DNA from: Algivirga pacifica
GTDB lineage: Bacteria; Bacteroidota; Bacteroidia; Cytophagales; Flammeovirgaceae
Assembly (NCBI RefSeq): GCF_039543525.1
Contig: NZ_BAABJX010000048.1
Location: 33,139 to 97,138 of the forward strand
DNA: 64,000 bases
Direction: 5' to 3'
The notes under the pieces were generated by a model that worked only from the letters and a program-made list of their open reading frames with translations, did no database searches and had not been told where the DNA came from. Of this stretch, positions 1-9,405 are shown in pieces. Position numbers and translations under genes: made by a program. Position 1 is the stretch's first letter; each line of letters begins with the position of its first letter.

Positions 1-556
1 CAAAATTGCTGTCGATTTTAGCTAACCCTGTCGTATAATTGCGATGGTTATAGTACTGAAGTAAAAAGTGATTATCTGCAGTAACGGTCGCAGCCAAAGG
101 ATAAATAAACTCAGCAAACGTAGCGGCTTCTGTTGTTTGTCCAGAAGCTGGATCTGCCATCAAAAAAACAGTCGCCAGAGAAGTCGTGTGCATTCCCACC
201 ACAAATGTTCTTCCATCGGACAGTTCTAGCGGTTGCTCCAATACATTTTCATAAGTATCCGGAATATTCGCTTCCCAAAGGATTTGTCCCAAACTATTGG
301 TACGCATAATATTACCTCCCCATCCAAACTTGGAATTGGCAATAGGCCTTCTATTCACAAAGAAATACCCACTGTCCAATAAAGGCGTCACCCCAAGGGC
401 ATAAGCACCCGTAGCATAGCGTTCATGATTGAACACCTTCATAAAAGACTCCTGCGGCTCCACTTCTATAGGTTCTTCCATACATGCTGTAAAGCATAAG
501 GCTAGGAGAAGAATCGGTACAATATATTTATTCTTGAATTGCATCATCAGTTCCAT
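1..556 (-). CDS. Lipoprotein, propeller-like (3' end beyond the window)
   Basis: The frame starts with ATG at 556 and stays open to position 1, so the C-terminus is missing. The N-terminus is a lipoprotein signal: a short hydrophobic stretch (IVPILLLALCFTAC) with the likely lipidated Cys near residue 23, followed by acidic residues (MEEPIEVEPQE) as in surface-exposed Bacteroidota lipoproteins. The visible part contains phrases such as NIMRTNSLGQILWE and LELSDGRTFVVG that recur about every 45 residues, as in beta-propeller proteins. The start lies 5 bp after the stop of the barrel gene upstream, so it is the last visible gene of a four-gene operon. I do not recognise the exact family; an outer-membrane partner of the barrel protein is plausible. 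Confidence 0.7.
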   Translation of the reverse strand, partial: MELMMQFKNKYIVPILLLALCFTACMEEPIEVEPQESFMKVFNHERYATGAYALGVTPLLDSGYFFVNRRPIANSKFGWGGNIMRTNSLGQILWEANIPDTYENVLEQPLELSDGRTFVVGMHTTSLATVFLMADPASGQTTEAATFAEFIYPLAATVTADNHFLLQYYNHRNYTTGLAKIDSNF

Positions 557-561
557 GGTTA

Positions 562-1410
562 TTATTTACTTCTATACATCATCGCAATATGATCCAGTGG
601 AATCGTCACACTTAGGGCTACCTCAAGTCCTGAATATTCCCAATCATCCATTACATCGTAAATACTGGATAGGTATCCTCCTTGCTGATATCTCATTTCT
701 GCCAAGAAAGGCTGCTGCATCGGAATCTTGTAATAAGCTTCCAAACCTAGACGAACCGTATGTACATCAATACTTAATCCTCCACCAGCAATATACCCCC
801 AATGATAAGGTTGAAGCTGCTGCTCAAAACCTTCCCGTCTCACACTCTCTGTAATAAACTCTCCGGCATTTGTGATCTCTGTATCTATTATTTCTACTTT
901 CTTGGTCGCATCAAACAATACAGAAAAATAGGCTCCCCCTTGTGCATAAACCTGTAGATTACCCAATGGAGCAGTCAATTTTGCCATCAGTGGAAGATCA
1001 AAAGAAGTGATCTTATGCTTAAAGGTATAATCACTGGCTAGGTTAACATTTTCCGATGCCCATTGATAACTATTGGAATACTCCCAGCTCATCATACTCA
1101 AGGTCGGCTGAAAGGTAAATCCTATCACATGTACAGGGTAATAATAAAGCTGTATCGCAACAGAAGGCTGTACCTGTGCCATGATCCCCTCATATTCTTT
1201 TTGGTAGCCTTCCTGACTTCCAGCAAGTTGCTCCAGCATATTATAGGACTGTACAATACGCAAGTTATTATATTGTGCTCCTACACGGAAACCTGCGTAA
1301 AACTTACTGTCATCCATAATCTTACGGACATAGCGATTGCTACTTCTTCCTTGTCCTATACTCCATTGTGCCATAAGCAATAAGGACAGCAGCAGTAAAA
1401 GTTGTTTCAT
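562..1410 (-). CDS. Outer-membrane beta-barrel protein (PorT-like fold), hypothetical
   Basis: 282 residues with a clear Sec signal peptide (MKQLLLLLSLLLMAQWSIGQ). The mature part alternates hydrophobic and polar residues with many aromatic positions (FYAGFRVGAQYNNLRI, QLYYYPVHVIGFTFQPTLS, PYHWGYIAGGGLSIDV, LEVALSVTIPL), as in the small 8-10-stranded barrels of Bacteroidota annotated as PorT family or outer membrane protein beta-barrel. It lies 19 bp downstream of the DUF1501 gene and 5 bp upstream of the lipoprotein, so it is probably co-transcribed with both. A role as outer-membrane partner of the DUF1501/DUF1800 pair is inferred from position only. Confidence 0.7.
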   Translation of the reverse strand: MKQLLLLLSLLLMAQWSIGQGRSSNRYVRKIMDDSKFYAGFRVGAQYNNLRIVQSYNMLEQLAGSQEGYQKEYEGIMAQVQPSVAIQLYYYPVHVIGFTFQPTLSMMSWEYSNSYQWASENVNLASDYTFKHKITSFDLPLMAKLTAPLGNLQVYAQGGAYFSVLFDATKKVEIIDTEITNAGEFITESVRREGFEQQLQPYHWGYIAGGGLSIDVHTVRLGLEAYYKIPMQQPFLAEMRYQQGGYLSSIYDVMDDWEYSGLEVALSVTIPLDHIAMMYRSK

Positions 1411-1429
1411 AGTCGTTTTCTGTTTTCGT

Positions 1430-3148
1430 TTATTTGATGACGATCAATTGCTTAGTGGCACGAAGTATCCCTGCCTCAATACGGTAGTAATAGATTCCTT
1501 CCGGCAACCCTTGTACAGCTACCGATACCTGATGTTCTCCCGGACCTTTTTTCTCGTTGACCAACATTTTCACCAACTTACCTTCTGTATTGTACAAGCC
1601 CATTCTCACAGCTAATACATCATTGATTCGATAAGAGATTGTCGTACTCCAACGGGCTGGGTTAGGATATGCCGCATGCAGACGATAGCGTTGGTTGATA
1701 AAATCCTCTCTCACACTAGAGACTAGACCCCCTTGCCCCTTAAATAAGACATCCAGGTTTTGCTCTAATGCCACATCGCTACTCAAGTGGACCTGATCAC
1801 CATGCTGTACAATTCGATCACCAAAGCCCGTCTTATCCAGGGTATCATAGTCAGCACCTAGCCAATCTTTCAGCAACGCAGTAAATACATCCCTGTAATC
1901 CAGTTCTACCGATAGGTTTCCTTTTCCTTGAAGTGCCTGGTTCGTACCATAAACTCCTGGCGTCACCCCTTCTCCAAATACAAACATTGGCCCTGCCTTT
2001 CCATGGTCCGTACCATAACTCGCATTAGAGTAAATTCGACGACCAAACTCCGAGAACGTCAGGGTCGCTACATCTCCACTATGTCCCAGTGCTCTTAAGT
2101 CATCATAGAACGCCTTGATTGCTGTAGTTAGGTGATACATTTTGGCACCATGAGACCCCATCGAAGGATCATAGTTCTCTACCTGATTGGCATGGGTATC
2201 AAAACCACCAATCTTAGCCAAGTAAACCTTGGTTTTTCCTTGCCCTAGTTTAGTCTGTCCATCGATCAGACGGGCAATCATACGTAATTGACCAGAAAGC
2301 GGATTGGTTCTACTTCCACTAGAGGAGGTCATCGGATAAAAGGAAGGATAGTCTACAGAACTGTTCATCCCAGCATTGTAAGCGGTATGAAGCTCTCCTG
2401 CATAGATATCTGTCTGGGTTTCCAGATTCATAATCCAGTTAAGTTCCTCTCCATAGCGTGTGTCGGCTACAGATTGAGGCGGCTGAAAGTCTACCTTCTC
2501 AATCAGATTAAAAAACTGCTCGGGATTTCTAATACCAATAGACACCGGTATTCCCTCTTCCCTATGAAAAGCCAACGACATGCTGTTGCCTATTTCCAAT
2601 GCCAAAGGTTGTCTCATTTGGTCATTGGGATATGCTTTAGGATACCCAGGGTATATTTCATCCAAGTAACGACCGATCCAGCCAGAAGGCCATTCATCAT
2701 CAAAATCTCCACCCATAAACCAGATATCCCGGCTTCTAAAATGGGATCCATTCATATTCTCATACCCCACATTCTGGATCACGGCAGCCATACCCATATC
2801 ATACATTTGCTTCATGGCCATCATGTCTGGGTGCAAGCCCACCTGCTTCTCATCTGGTGTCAGGTTGGGAGAGTCCAGTGTAATATACTTTCTGTTCCCT
2901 TTATCAGGAATAGCGATATTGGGACGGGCATTATAATACTCATTGTAGCGATCTACAGGGATTACACAGTTCAATCCGTCATTACCACCATGTAACTGGA
3001 TTAATACAATCACCTTGTCATTGGTACTACTGGCTGCAGCTCTTTGCAGCTTACTATCCATCGCAAAGGATTGTACAGGAAGACCTCCGATCACTAGAGG
3101 AGCAGCCCCTGCAACCGATGCCTTCTTGAGAAATTTTCTACGGTTCAT
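1430..3148 (-). CDS. DUF1501 protein with Tat leader and T9SS C-terminal domain
   Basis: 572 residues. The N-terminus has a twin-arginine leader (NRRKFLKK, then AGAAPLVIGGLPVQSFA). The body matches the DUF1501 family: VIVLIQLHGGNDGLNCVIP near residue 47, a GSHFRSRDIW motif, GGFDTHANQ and TFSEFGRR. Residues from about 490 to the end form a type A T9SS sorting domain: AAYPNPA, a beta-rich segment, LPEGIYYYRIEAG and a terminal KQLIVIK. DUF1501 is a sulfatase-like family of unknown function that usually sits beside DUF1800, as here, 27 bp away. Expected location is the outer surface or medium. Combining a Tat leader with a T9SS tail is notable because T9SS cargo generally crosses the inner membrane by Sec. 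Confidence 0.9.
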   Translation of the reverse strand: MNRRKFLKKASVAGAAPLVIGGLPVQSFAMDSKLQRAAASSTNDKVIVLIQLHGGNDGLNCVIPVDRYNEYYNARPNIAIPDKGNRKYITLDSPNLTPDEKQVGLHPDMMAMKQMYDMGMAAVIQNVGYENMNGSHFRSRDIWFMGGDFDDEWPSGWIGRYLDEIYPGYPKAYPNDQMRQPLALEIGNSMSLAFHREEGIPVSIGIRNPEQFFNLIEKVDFQPPQSVADTRYGEELNWIMNLETQTDIYAGELHTAYNAGMNSSVDYPSFYPMTSSSGSRTNPLSGQLRMIARLIDGQTKLGQGKTKVYLAKIGGFDTHANQVENYDPSMGSHGAKMYHLTTAIKAFYDDLRALGHSGDVATLTFSEFGRRIYSNASYGTDHGKAGPMFVFGEGVTPGVYGTNQALQGKGNLSVELDYRDVFTALLKDWLGADYDTLDKTGFGDRIVQHGDQVHLSSDVALEQNLDVLFKGQGGLVSSVREDFINQRYRLHAAYPNPARWSTTISYRINDVLAVRMGLYNTEGKLVKMLVNEKKGPGEHQVSVAVQGLPEGIYYYRIEAGILRATKQLIVIK

Positions 3149-3175
3149 ATTTTTTGTCAGTAGGTTCTAAAAGAT

Positions 3176-4798
3176 CTAATACAGCTGATGCTCTGGAGAT
3201 TCCATCAACATTTTCACCAATAAGGCTAATTTGTTGCGCACATTCATCTCCTGCATCTCGTCATTCCACTGCGTTCTCCAATAGTCCAGGTTCTCGATAT
3301 AGTTATCACTAATCTGCTCGACAATGGTGCTGGTGATAAAACCTTGTTTTCGTTCAGGAGTAATGATTTCTGGAAAAATATAATCAATCAGATCAGACAC
3401 CAACTGCTCTGCATCCGATGGATCACTGCTATTGAGTGGGTCTTTGAAATACTCCAGAATATCCCAATTCATCATCATCCCCTCATCCAATAACTTTGTA
3501 TACAACAGATAACGATAAGCAATATTATTGGGAGTAATCCAGAATCTATGGAATACAGGAGCTTGGTGATATGCCTGATACCCTGCTACTTCAGGAGGCT
3601 CATATAAGCGCATTCCTTGTTCTTCTATAGTACTATAGATATCAGCTAAAGCCGTCGCATACTCATCCATCATCTCTGGGTCACCTGACATGTCAGGATT
3701 CTCTACCATAGCTGTATTGTCAGGAAGCTTAAACTTGAAAAAGCGATAAGCGCCTACGGTTAGATCTAGTGGAGACTTAATGATCGCACCACGGATATTA
3801 TCTGTAACGTCTGCATTATCCTCATCAAAAAAGTGCTGAGAACTAAAGAATACCTTTAGTACTTCTTTGATCTCATACGCTTCTCCCTTCAATTGTGCCG
3901 CTAATGGCTTAATGACATTCTCCAAAGCATCCGGAGAAATATCTGCATATAGGAAGTAACGGTATAAACGAGTCAATAAGAATACCCCTGTAGCCTCCTG
4001 ATCAAAGATCATATCGACCATGTCTTGTACCTCCTTAAAGGCACTATCCAAAGGTTCCAAGGTGGTATCGGCAACGATCTTACGCTGACCAAAAGCAGTA
4101 CTAAACTCCTTATCCGTATAATCATGACGGCTAGGATCAATAGTACCCAAAGTAATCTCCTCCGTTTGATTACTGAGATTCTCAATAAAACCTGATAATA
4201 CTCTGGCTCCTTCCTGTACATCCTGCTCCGTATAGGTCGTATAGTCCCCTTCACCTACTTGTGGCCCCTTGCCTATGGTATACAATTCCAAAAACTCACG
4301 AGCGAAGTTTTCATTGGGACGTCCCTTGATATTTTGTGTACTATCCAGGTGTGCCATCATGGCGTGATCAAAACAAATATCATAGGAAAGTGATTTGAAG
4401 CTCCCCAAGGCATATTTGCGAAACAGTTGAAGTTGATCCCTTAAAGCTTTAGGCTCCTCTACCCTAGATTCCATTGTCGTAAAATGGGTATGATAGAAGA
4501 AAATCATTTTCTCTATTAAACCATTTCCCTGAAGCATATTGCTCAGCCACCATTGTATAACTTGGGCATTATCCTGATAAGTCAAGCGATACAAAGGATT
4601 ATCGACATCATCATTAGTCAACTCTCGGGGTTCCTCCACAGGAGTATATTCCAGCAACAACTCATCCAGAGCTTCCGTAATTGTCATCGCAGCAAAGGCA
4701 TCGATTCGCTCCTTGGTAGGCCCAAAAGTCAGTCGATTCAATAAATGCTTTGCACGCTTTAGCCCCAGAGTTCCGGTAATTGGTGTTAACGAACTCAT
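3176..4798 (-). CDS. DUF1800 family protein
   Basis: 540 residues. It starts LGLKRAKHLLNRLTFGPTKERIDAFA, typical of DUF1800, and contains the signature NENFAREFLELYTIG near residue 162, preceded by FFYHTHFTT. It is first in an operon followed at 27 bp by the DUF1501 gene, the standard partner. There is no signal peptide or membrane segment although DUF1501 carries a Tat leader; a folded DUF1800-DUF1501 complex carried out on the partner's Tat signal would explain this, but that is inference. Many homologues are also annotated without leaders, so a mis-set start is possible; the residues here begin directly with family-conserved sequence. Confidence 0.9.
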   Translation of the reverse strand: MSSLTPITGTLGLKRAKHLLNRLTFGPTKERIDAFAAMTITEALDELLLEYTPVEEPRELTNDDVDNPLYRLTYQDNAQVIQWWLSNMLQGNGLIEKMIFFYHTHFTTMESRVEEPKALRDQLQLFRKYALGSFKSLSYDICFDHAMMAHLDSTQNIKGRPNENFAREFLELYTIGKGPQVGEGDYTTYTEQDVQEGARVLSGFIENLSNQTEEITLGTIDPSRHDYTDKEFSTAFGQRKIVADTTLEPLDSAFKEVQDMVDMIFDQEATGVFLLTRLYRYFLYADISPDALENVIKPLAAQLKGEAYEIKEVLKVFFSSQHFFDEDNADVTDNIRGAIIKSPLDLTVGAYRFFKFKLPDNTAMVENPDMSGDPEMMDEYATALADIYSTIEEQGMRLYEPPEVAGYQAYHQAPVFHRFWITPNNIAYRYLLYTKLLDEGMMMNWDILEYFKDPLNSSDPSDAEQLVSDLIDYIFPEIITPERKQGFITSTIVEQISDNYIENLDYWRTQWNDEMQEMNVRNKLALLVKMLMESPEHQLY

Positions 4799-5127
4799 TT
4801 AATTGGTCAAATTAATTATAAAAATTATTGTAAGCTTACCATAATAGACGAACAAATCTTGTTCCAGTTCCTTTCTGATCTATTACAAACATGTAAGTTA
4901 TCAAGTCATAAAGTAATGTTTTAAGGGATAAGATTGAAATTTTCATATTCCTTTAGCTGATAATTTAATAAAACATCATCAGATCACACTTATTTTGCAA
5001 CTATTGGATATTACCTGAATAAGATTGTATATTAAGAATATACTCTATTCAATGCTTGTTAACACGGTGCTTAGAATGTTTCAAGCATATTTTTCATTAC
5101 AATTTAAACCCAACAAACAACACAACC
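4799..5127. other. Divergent intergenic region
   Basis: About 330 bp of AT-rich DNA between the DUF1800 operon (leftward) and the phosphodiester glycosidase gene (rightward). It must hold both promoters. I found no hairpin, repeat or confident Bacteroidota -33/-7 pair. Confidence 0.5.
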
Positions 5128-8100
5128 ATGATCAAACACTTCTTCACGGTCATAGCCCTTCTATGTTCCGTATGTTTTGTCTGTGCACAAAATATCAACT
5201 GGACCAACGTCACTTCCAACTACAACATGCCTCAAGGTATCGAGGTATACAAAGGAACCGATGCTAGCTGGCCATTAACCATCAGTTACATCAAAGTAGA
5301 TATGAATGATCCCAGAGTCTCCCTTAAAGCCCATGCTTTTGAAGGAAGTTTCAAAAATGTAAGAGATTTTTGTGCCCAAGAGGGAGCAAAAGTCGCTATC
5401 AATGGAGGATTCTTTGGTGGGGGAGCCAATTATTCGGCAGTAATTGAACCAACAGGTGTCACGGCCAAGAATATAGCCGCCGTGACTCGAGACGGGTTAT
5501 CTTACAAGGTTACTCGTGGGTTATTTACCGTAGACAAGTCCCGAAATATGTCTGTAGACTGGGTGTATCATTTTGGTAATAACGCCTCCGATATTTACGC
5601 CTATGCCCTACCGACTCCAAATGCAGTGGGTACCCCTGCCCCTGCTCCTGTACAGGCCGATGGAACTCCCTTAAATGACCTGTATACCGGCATAGGTGGC
5701 GGCCCGGTATTAGTCAAAAATGGGAGTACTTATATCACTTATACCAATGAGGTCATCTTCGGATCAGGGGTATCCTACAGTAATGTCGACCCAAGATCAG
5801 CAATAGGGTATACCAATGACGGATACATCATTTTGTTATCTGCAGATGGCAGATTAGGAAACTCTGTAGGGCTATCCTTGCCACAGTTGGCGCAGGTGAT
5901 GAAAGACCTTGGATGTGTAGAGGCCCTGAACCTGGATGGAGGAGGCTCTGCGCAGATGGCAACAGGCAGTAGCTATATCAATAACCCTTCAGAACAATAC
6001 CGATCGGTAGGCTCTATTATGGCGGTTCATCACACGCCTATAGAAGCACCCGTCACAATAGCTCCTGCTGCAGATGCACAGGATGTTCCCGGTCCTGTAA
6101 TGCTGGAATGGATGATGCCTTATGCTACTGGATCTGATTTCAGGCTTCAGGTTGCCACTTCCCTTTCTGGTTGGAATGAAACCAATGGATTTACTGCTTC
6201 GACAGGCTCCTCTGCTAACATTCCTGTGAATGTAGGAACAGGGCAAGCAACTACCTACCTATGGTCTGACAGTAGTTATGGCTCTCCTTACAATGGACCT
6301 GTAATCGGGCAAACCTACTATTGGTCAGTACGTGCCTATCGTCCTGACCTGGGCGTATCTACCTATTCATCCCCAAAAATGTTTAAAGTAGGTATTCCTA
6401 TGCCTGTTGCTGTGATTTCAGAAGATGCCGTGGAAGCATTGGTTGATCAAGCAATAAGCCTGGATGGGCTTGCTTCTTACATTACAAACGGGCAAATCGT
6501 CAATTATGCCTGGGATATGGGAGATGGAACTACCCTATCTGGCAGCAACGTTTCCCATCAATATACACAAACAGGCACTTACACCATTGCCCTTACCGTA
6601 ACCGACGATCAGGGAAACACCAATACTGCAAGCATTACCGCTGATATTGTCGATTGTATCGCTCCATCTAATCCAGAAATCATTCTTGATGATAGTCAAG
6701 CCTCGTTATCTGGTGCATGGTATAGCAGCTCCTCTACGCCGGGATATGTCGGTACGGGGTATATTCATGATGGAGCAACCTCCCAAAATGACTGGTCAGC
6801 AACCTTTACGCCTTCTATTGCTACAACAGGTGAGTACGAAGTATTTGTATTTTATACGGCTGGTAGCAATCGGGCAACCAATACGCCTGTCAGCGTCAAG
6901 CATGCTTATGGTACGAATACAGTCTATGTTAATCAACAACTCAATAACCTCAGCTGGGTTTCCGTAGGAACTTATGTTATGGGAACAGGTAGCAACAATG
7001 AGGTAATTATATCCAATGAAGGGGCAAATCAGGTCGTGATTGTCGATGCGGTCAAACTGGAGTTCAGGGAATGCGCAAGCATTGCACCTCAAGCACCTCA
7101 AGCGATCATCAACAGCAGTACCCAAAGCAGTCAGGTGAATACCTCCATTACCTTTGATGCCTCCGCTTCCTCCGATGTAGATGGAAGTATTACTGCCTAT
7201 GCATGGGATTTTGGGGATGGAGCAACTGCCAACACCGCTAACGCAACACATACCTATACCAATACGGGTACCTATACTGTCAGTCTGACCGTAACGGATA
7301 ACGATAATCAGACAGCAACCACCACTCAGAATATTGAAATTACAGATATCACGCCAACGGTGACACTTACACACCCTGCCATGACCGCCATCGGGGACCC
7401 TTGTGTATTTACAGGAACGGCGACTCCTGGTATTACCCGTGTAGAAGTCACCGTAGATACCTGGCCACTAGCCAATGAAACGGTAGTCAATGGTCTATAC
7501 TCATTTACCTATACATTCAATGGACTGGGGAGCGGTCGTAATGTAGTGGCTACAGCCTATAATGCCAACAATGACATCGTAGCCACATCAGCAAGTACGC
7601 TGGATGTCGTCAATCAGTACGTCACCATAGATGCTCCAGCCCAAATGCAAACCAATAATACGGTTACCTTTTCAGGTACAGGCAGTGGACAAATCACTCG
7701 TGTCGTTGTAAGGGTGGATACCTGGCAGGTTGCTGACGTAAGTGTGAGTAATGGGACATACTCCTTCCCTATTTCACTGAACACTGCTGGTAATAACCGT
7801 GAGGTGATTGCCTACGGATACGATCAAAACAATAACCTGATCGATACCGACACGACCTATGTAACAGTCAGTAGCTCAAACAACCGAACAACCCTAATGG
7901 AGGAGCAACAGGCATTATTGATCTACCCTGTTCCTGTCCGTACTACCTTATACCTTCAGCACTTACCACAAGAAAAAGGAAATGTGGTGATCCGGGACAT
8001 CACAGGCAAAAAAGTAGGCAGTAAGCTATTCAAAGGAGAAAGTCTTCAGATGGACGTAAAGCACCTGCACAAAGGTCTTTATATACTGGAAGTCGATCGA

Positions 8101-8130
8101 CAGTATATTGGAAAGTTTGTGAAGATGTAA
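5128..8130 (+). CDS. Secreted phosphodiester glycosidase with PKD, golvesin-like and T9SS domains
   Basis: 1000 residues from the ATG at 5128; this start is preferred over an upstream in-frame one because it begins a signal peptide (MIKHFFTVIALLCSVCFVCA). Residues about 40-310 match the NAGPA/phosphodiester glycosidase fold: VAINGGFFGGG, YTGIGGGPVLVKNG, DPRSAIGYTNDG, EALNLDGGGSAQM. A fibronectin-like stretch follows. PKD domains lie around 430-515 and 660-745 (YAWDMGDGTT, YAWDFGDGAT). Between them (about 520-645) is a golvesin C-terminal-like domain (GYVGTGYIHDG, GEYEVFVFYTAG, VIVDAVKLEF). Two Ig-like repeats (VEVTVDTWPLANETV, VVVRVDTWQVADVSV) precede a T9SS type A tail (IYPVPVRTTLYL to GKFVKM). 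It probably removes sugar-phosphate caps or acts on exopolysaccharide at the surface; the substrate is unknown. Confidence 0.88.
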   Translation: MIKHFFTVIALLCSVCFVCAQNINWTNVTSNYNMPQGIEVYKGTDASWPLTISYIKVDMNDPRVSLKAHAFEGSFKNVRDFCAQEGAKVAINGGFFGGGANYSAVIEPTGVTAKNIAAVTRDGLSYKVTRGLFTVDKSRNMSVDWVYHFGNNASDIYAYALPTPNAVGTPAPAPVQADGTPLNDLYTGIGGGPVLVKNGSTYITYTNEVIFGSGVSYSNVDPRSAIGYTNDGYIILLSADGRLGNSVGLSLPQLAQVMKDLGCVEALNLDGGGSAQMATGSSYINNPSEQYRSVGSIMAVHHTPIEAPVTIAPAADAQDVPGPVMLEWMMPYATGSDFRLQVATSLSGWNETNGFTASTGSSANIPVNVGTGQATTYLWSDSSYGSPYNGPVIGQTYYWSVRAYRPDLGVSTYSSPKMFKVGIPMPVAVISEDAVEALVDQAISLDGLASYITNGQIVNYAWDMGDGTTLSGSNVSHQYTQTGTYTIALTVTDDQGNTNTASITADIVDCIAPSNPEIILDDSQASLSGAWYSSSSTPGYVGTGYIHDGATSQNDWSATFTPSIATTGEYEVFVFYTAGSNRATNTPVSVKHAYGTNTVYVNQQLNNLSWVSVGTYVMGTGSNNEVIISNEGANQVVIVDAVKLEFRECASIAPQAPQAIINSSTQSSQVNTSITFDASASSDVDGSITAYAWDFGDGATANTANATHTYTNTGTYTVSLTVTDNDNQTATTTQNIEITDITPTVTLTHPAMTAIGDPCVFTGTATPGITRVEVTVDTWPLANETVVNGLYSFTYTFNGLGSGRNVVATAYNANNDIVATSASTLDVVNQYVTIDAPAQMQTNNTVTFSGTGSGQITRVVVRVDTWQVADVSVSNGTYSFPISLNTAGNNREVIAYGYDQNNNLIDTDTTYVTVSSSNNRTTLMEEQQALLIYPVPVRTTLYLQHLPQEKGNVVIRDITGKKVGSKLFKGESLQMDVKHLHKGLYILEVDRQYIGKFVKM

Positions 8131-8149
8131 ACGTCTTTCAACGATTTAT

Positions 8150-8187
8150 GCGAGGAACGGGCACTGCACTCGTTCCTCGCTTTTTTT
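8150..8187 (+). terminator. Rho-independent terminator
   Basis: A 10-bp stem (GCGAGGAACG pairing with CGTTCCTCGC) closes an 11-nt loop and is followed by seven T. It lies 20 bp after the stop of the glycosidase gene. Confidence 0.9.
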
Positions 8188-8354
8188 GGCTAATTTCACT
8201 AACAGTGTTACTGCCACTAAAGACAGTCATCTAAAATTCATAGTGAACTTGGAGGAAAGTGGTTATATTAGTATTATTCTTTTATTTAGTAGGAGTTTTT
8301 TTAAAGAGTTAACTACCCCACTTTTTTGTTGCAAGTCCATAACGTATTGTGGTA

Positions 8355-8792
8355 ATGAGAAGCACTTTTAAATTAATCATGTTAATGGCATCCATTTATG
8401 GATTATCATTAATAATTCGCTTAGGTTCTGCCATCTATTTTGAAGATACTGATACAGTATTGATAGAAAGCTATAAACTGAAAAATACGATTACCTTAGT
8501 TAGAAAACGATCTCATGAAAAAGAAGAGTTGGGCTTTACCTACAATCAAGACTCAACAAAATTTGCTAAAATGATTGTTAGAATACCTTTAAAGGGAGCG
8601 AATGACTATCTTTGTAAAGTCTTTTTGAAAGAGCAGAAACCTCATATTATTTTTTATTATGGTTATTGGGAGAAGATAGATAATTCATCTTCTGCTGAAG
8701 TAAAGTATGCTCATAATTGGAGTAAATTTAATTCAATAGACTCTTTAGAAGAAGTTCAAAATGTGATTACCTTGGAAGGGGCTGGGTTTTAA
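8355..8792 (+). CDS. Hypothetical protein with N-terminal membrane anchor (orphan)
   Basis: 145 residues from the ATG at 8355 (an in-frame GTG lies two codons upstream). A hydrophobic N-terminus (LIMLMASIYGLSLIIRLG) is a signal anchor or signal peptide; the rest is a small soluble domain (SYKLKNTITLVRKRSHEKEELGF, KPHIIFYYGYWEKID). No family recognised. Base composition is more AT-rich than the housekeeping genes nearby, and the region ends in repeats shared with the RHS island at 33-35 kb, so it may be an immunity or toxin-associated gene. That is inference. Confidence 0.55.
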   Translation: MRSTFKLIMLMASIYGLSLIIRLGSAIYFEDTDTVLIESYKLKNTITLVRKRSHEKEELGFTYNQDSTKFAKMIVRIPLKGANDYLCKVFLKEQKPHIIFYYGYWEKIDNSSSAEVKYAHNWSKFNSIDSLEEVQNVITLEGAGF

Positions 8793-8823
8793 GAGTCTAC
8801 TAGACCACTTTTTTATTTAATGT

Positions 8824-8897
8824 ATCCATCACCAACCTTCACTTTCCAATCATGCCAACCGAGCGTGGACGCTCGGAGAAAACGCTTGTAGGTCTTA
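8824..8897. repeat. 74-bp dispersed repeat, copy 1
   Basis: Nearly identical to 10082-10155 and related at equal length to 34966-35039. It contains the REP-like hairpin CCGAGCGTGGACGCTCGG at 8859-8876 (7-bp stem, TGGA loop). It separates two orphan genes. Confidence 0.85.
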
Positions 8898-8977
8898 TCA
8901 TTACATGACGTGGCAGACCTTAAGACCAGTAAAGTTTATTTTTTCGTAGGGAATAACAGTAAAAATGACAAATAAAG

Positions 8978-9337
8978 ATGAGAACAAACCGAATTGTTGA
9001 CACAAAACATTTACCTGCTTTTTTTATCATATTTTTTATGATCATACTTTTGGCTTCTGTTTCATCATCAGATTCTTCCTTTTACGCAAAAGGAAAGAAG
9101 TATCTAAATAGTGATAAAGCTATCAGTAATAAGTATGGAAATGTTCATAATATCATGGGTGAGAATATTTCAGAAAAGAGTAATTCTCTTGAAACAAGTG
9201 TCGGGTTTAGCTTTAATAGTAGTAATACTCATCGTACTATATACGCAATACTTTATTTTGAAAGAGAGAATCTACAATCAGAATGGTATGTTTCTTCTTT
9301 TGAAGAAGTCAGACACTGGAGTGAACGACGTTATTGA
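8978..9337 (+). CDS. Small membrane-anchored protein, possibly Coa1-like fold
   Basis: 119 residues. A transmembrane segment covers about residues 14-30 (FFIIFFMIILLASVS). The outside part (KAISNKYGNVHNIMG, then two beta stretches ending NLQSEWYVSSFEEV) resembles the layout of the cytochrome-oxidase assembly factor Coa1/Tim21 fold, where a nearby lG motif is followed by paired strands and a W. This resemblance is weak and read by eye. AT-rich, between two repeat copies, with no recognisable partner; it could equally be an immunity protein of a lost toxin cassette. Confidence 0.5.
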   Translation: MRTNRIVDTKHLPAFFIIFFMIILLASVSSSDSSFYAKGKKYLNSDKAISNKYGNVHNIMGENISEKSNSLETSVGFSFNSSNTHRTIYAILYFERENLQSEWYVSSFEEVRHWSERRY

Positions 9338-9405
9338 TGCACTTTCCACACACAGGGAGCAAGTACATAACTTTCAAATGATTTGTAAATATAGAGGGGA
9401 CTCTA

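Noticed and set aside
562..854. Plus-strand frame overlapping the barrel gene
   Set aside because: Antisense shadow of a gene with a clear signal peptide and operon context.
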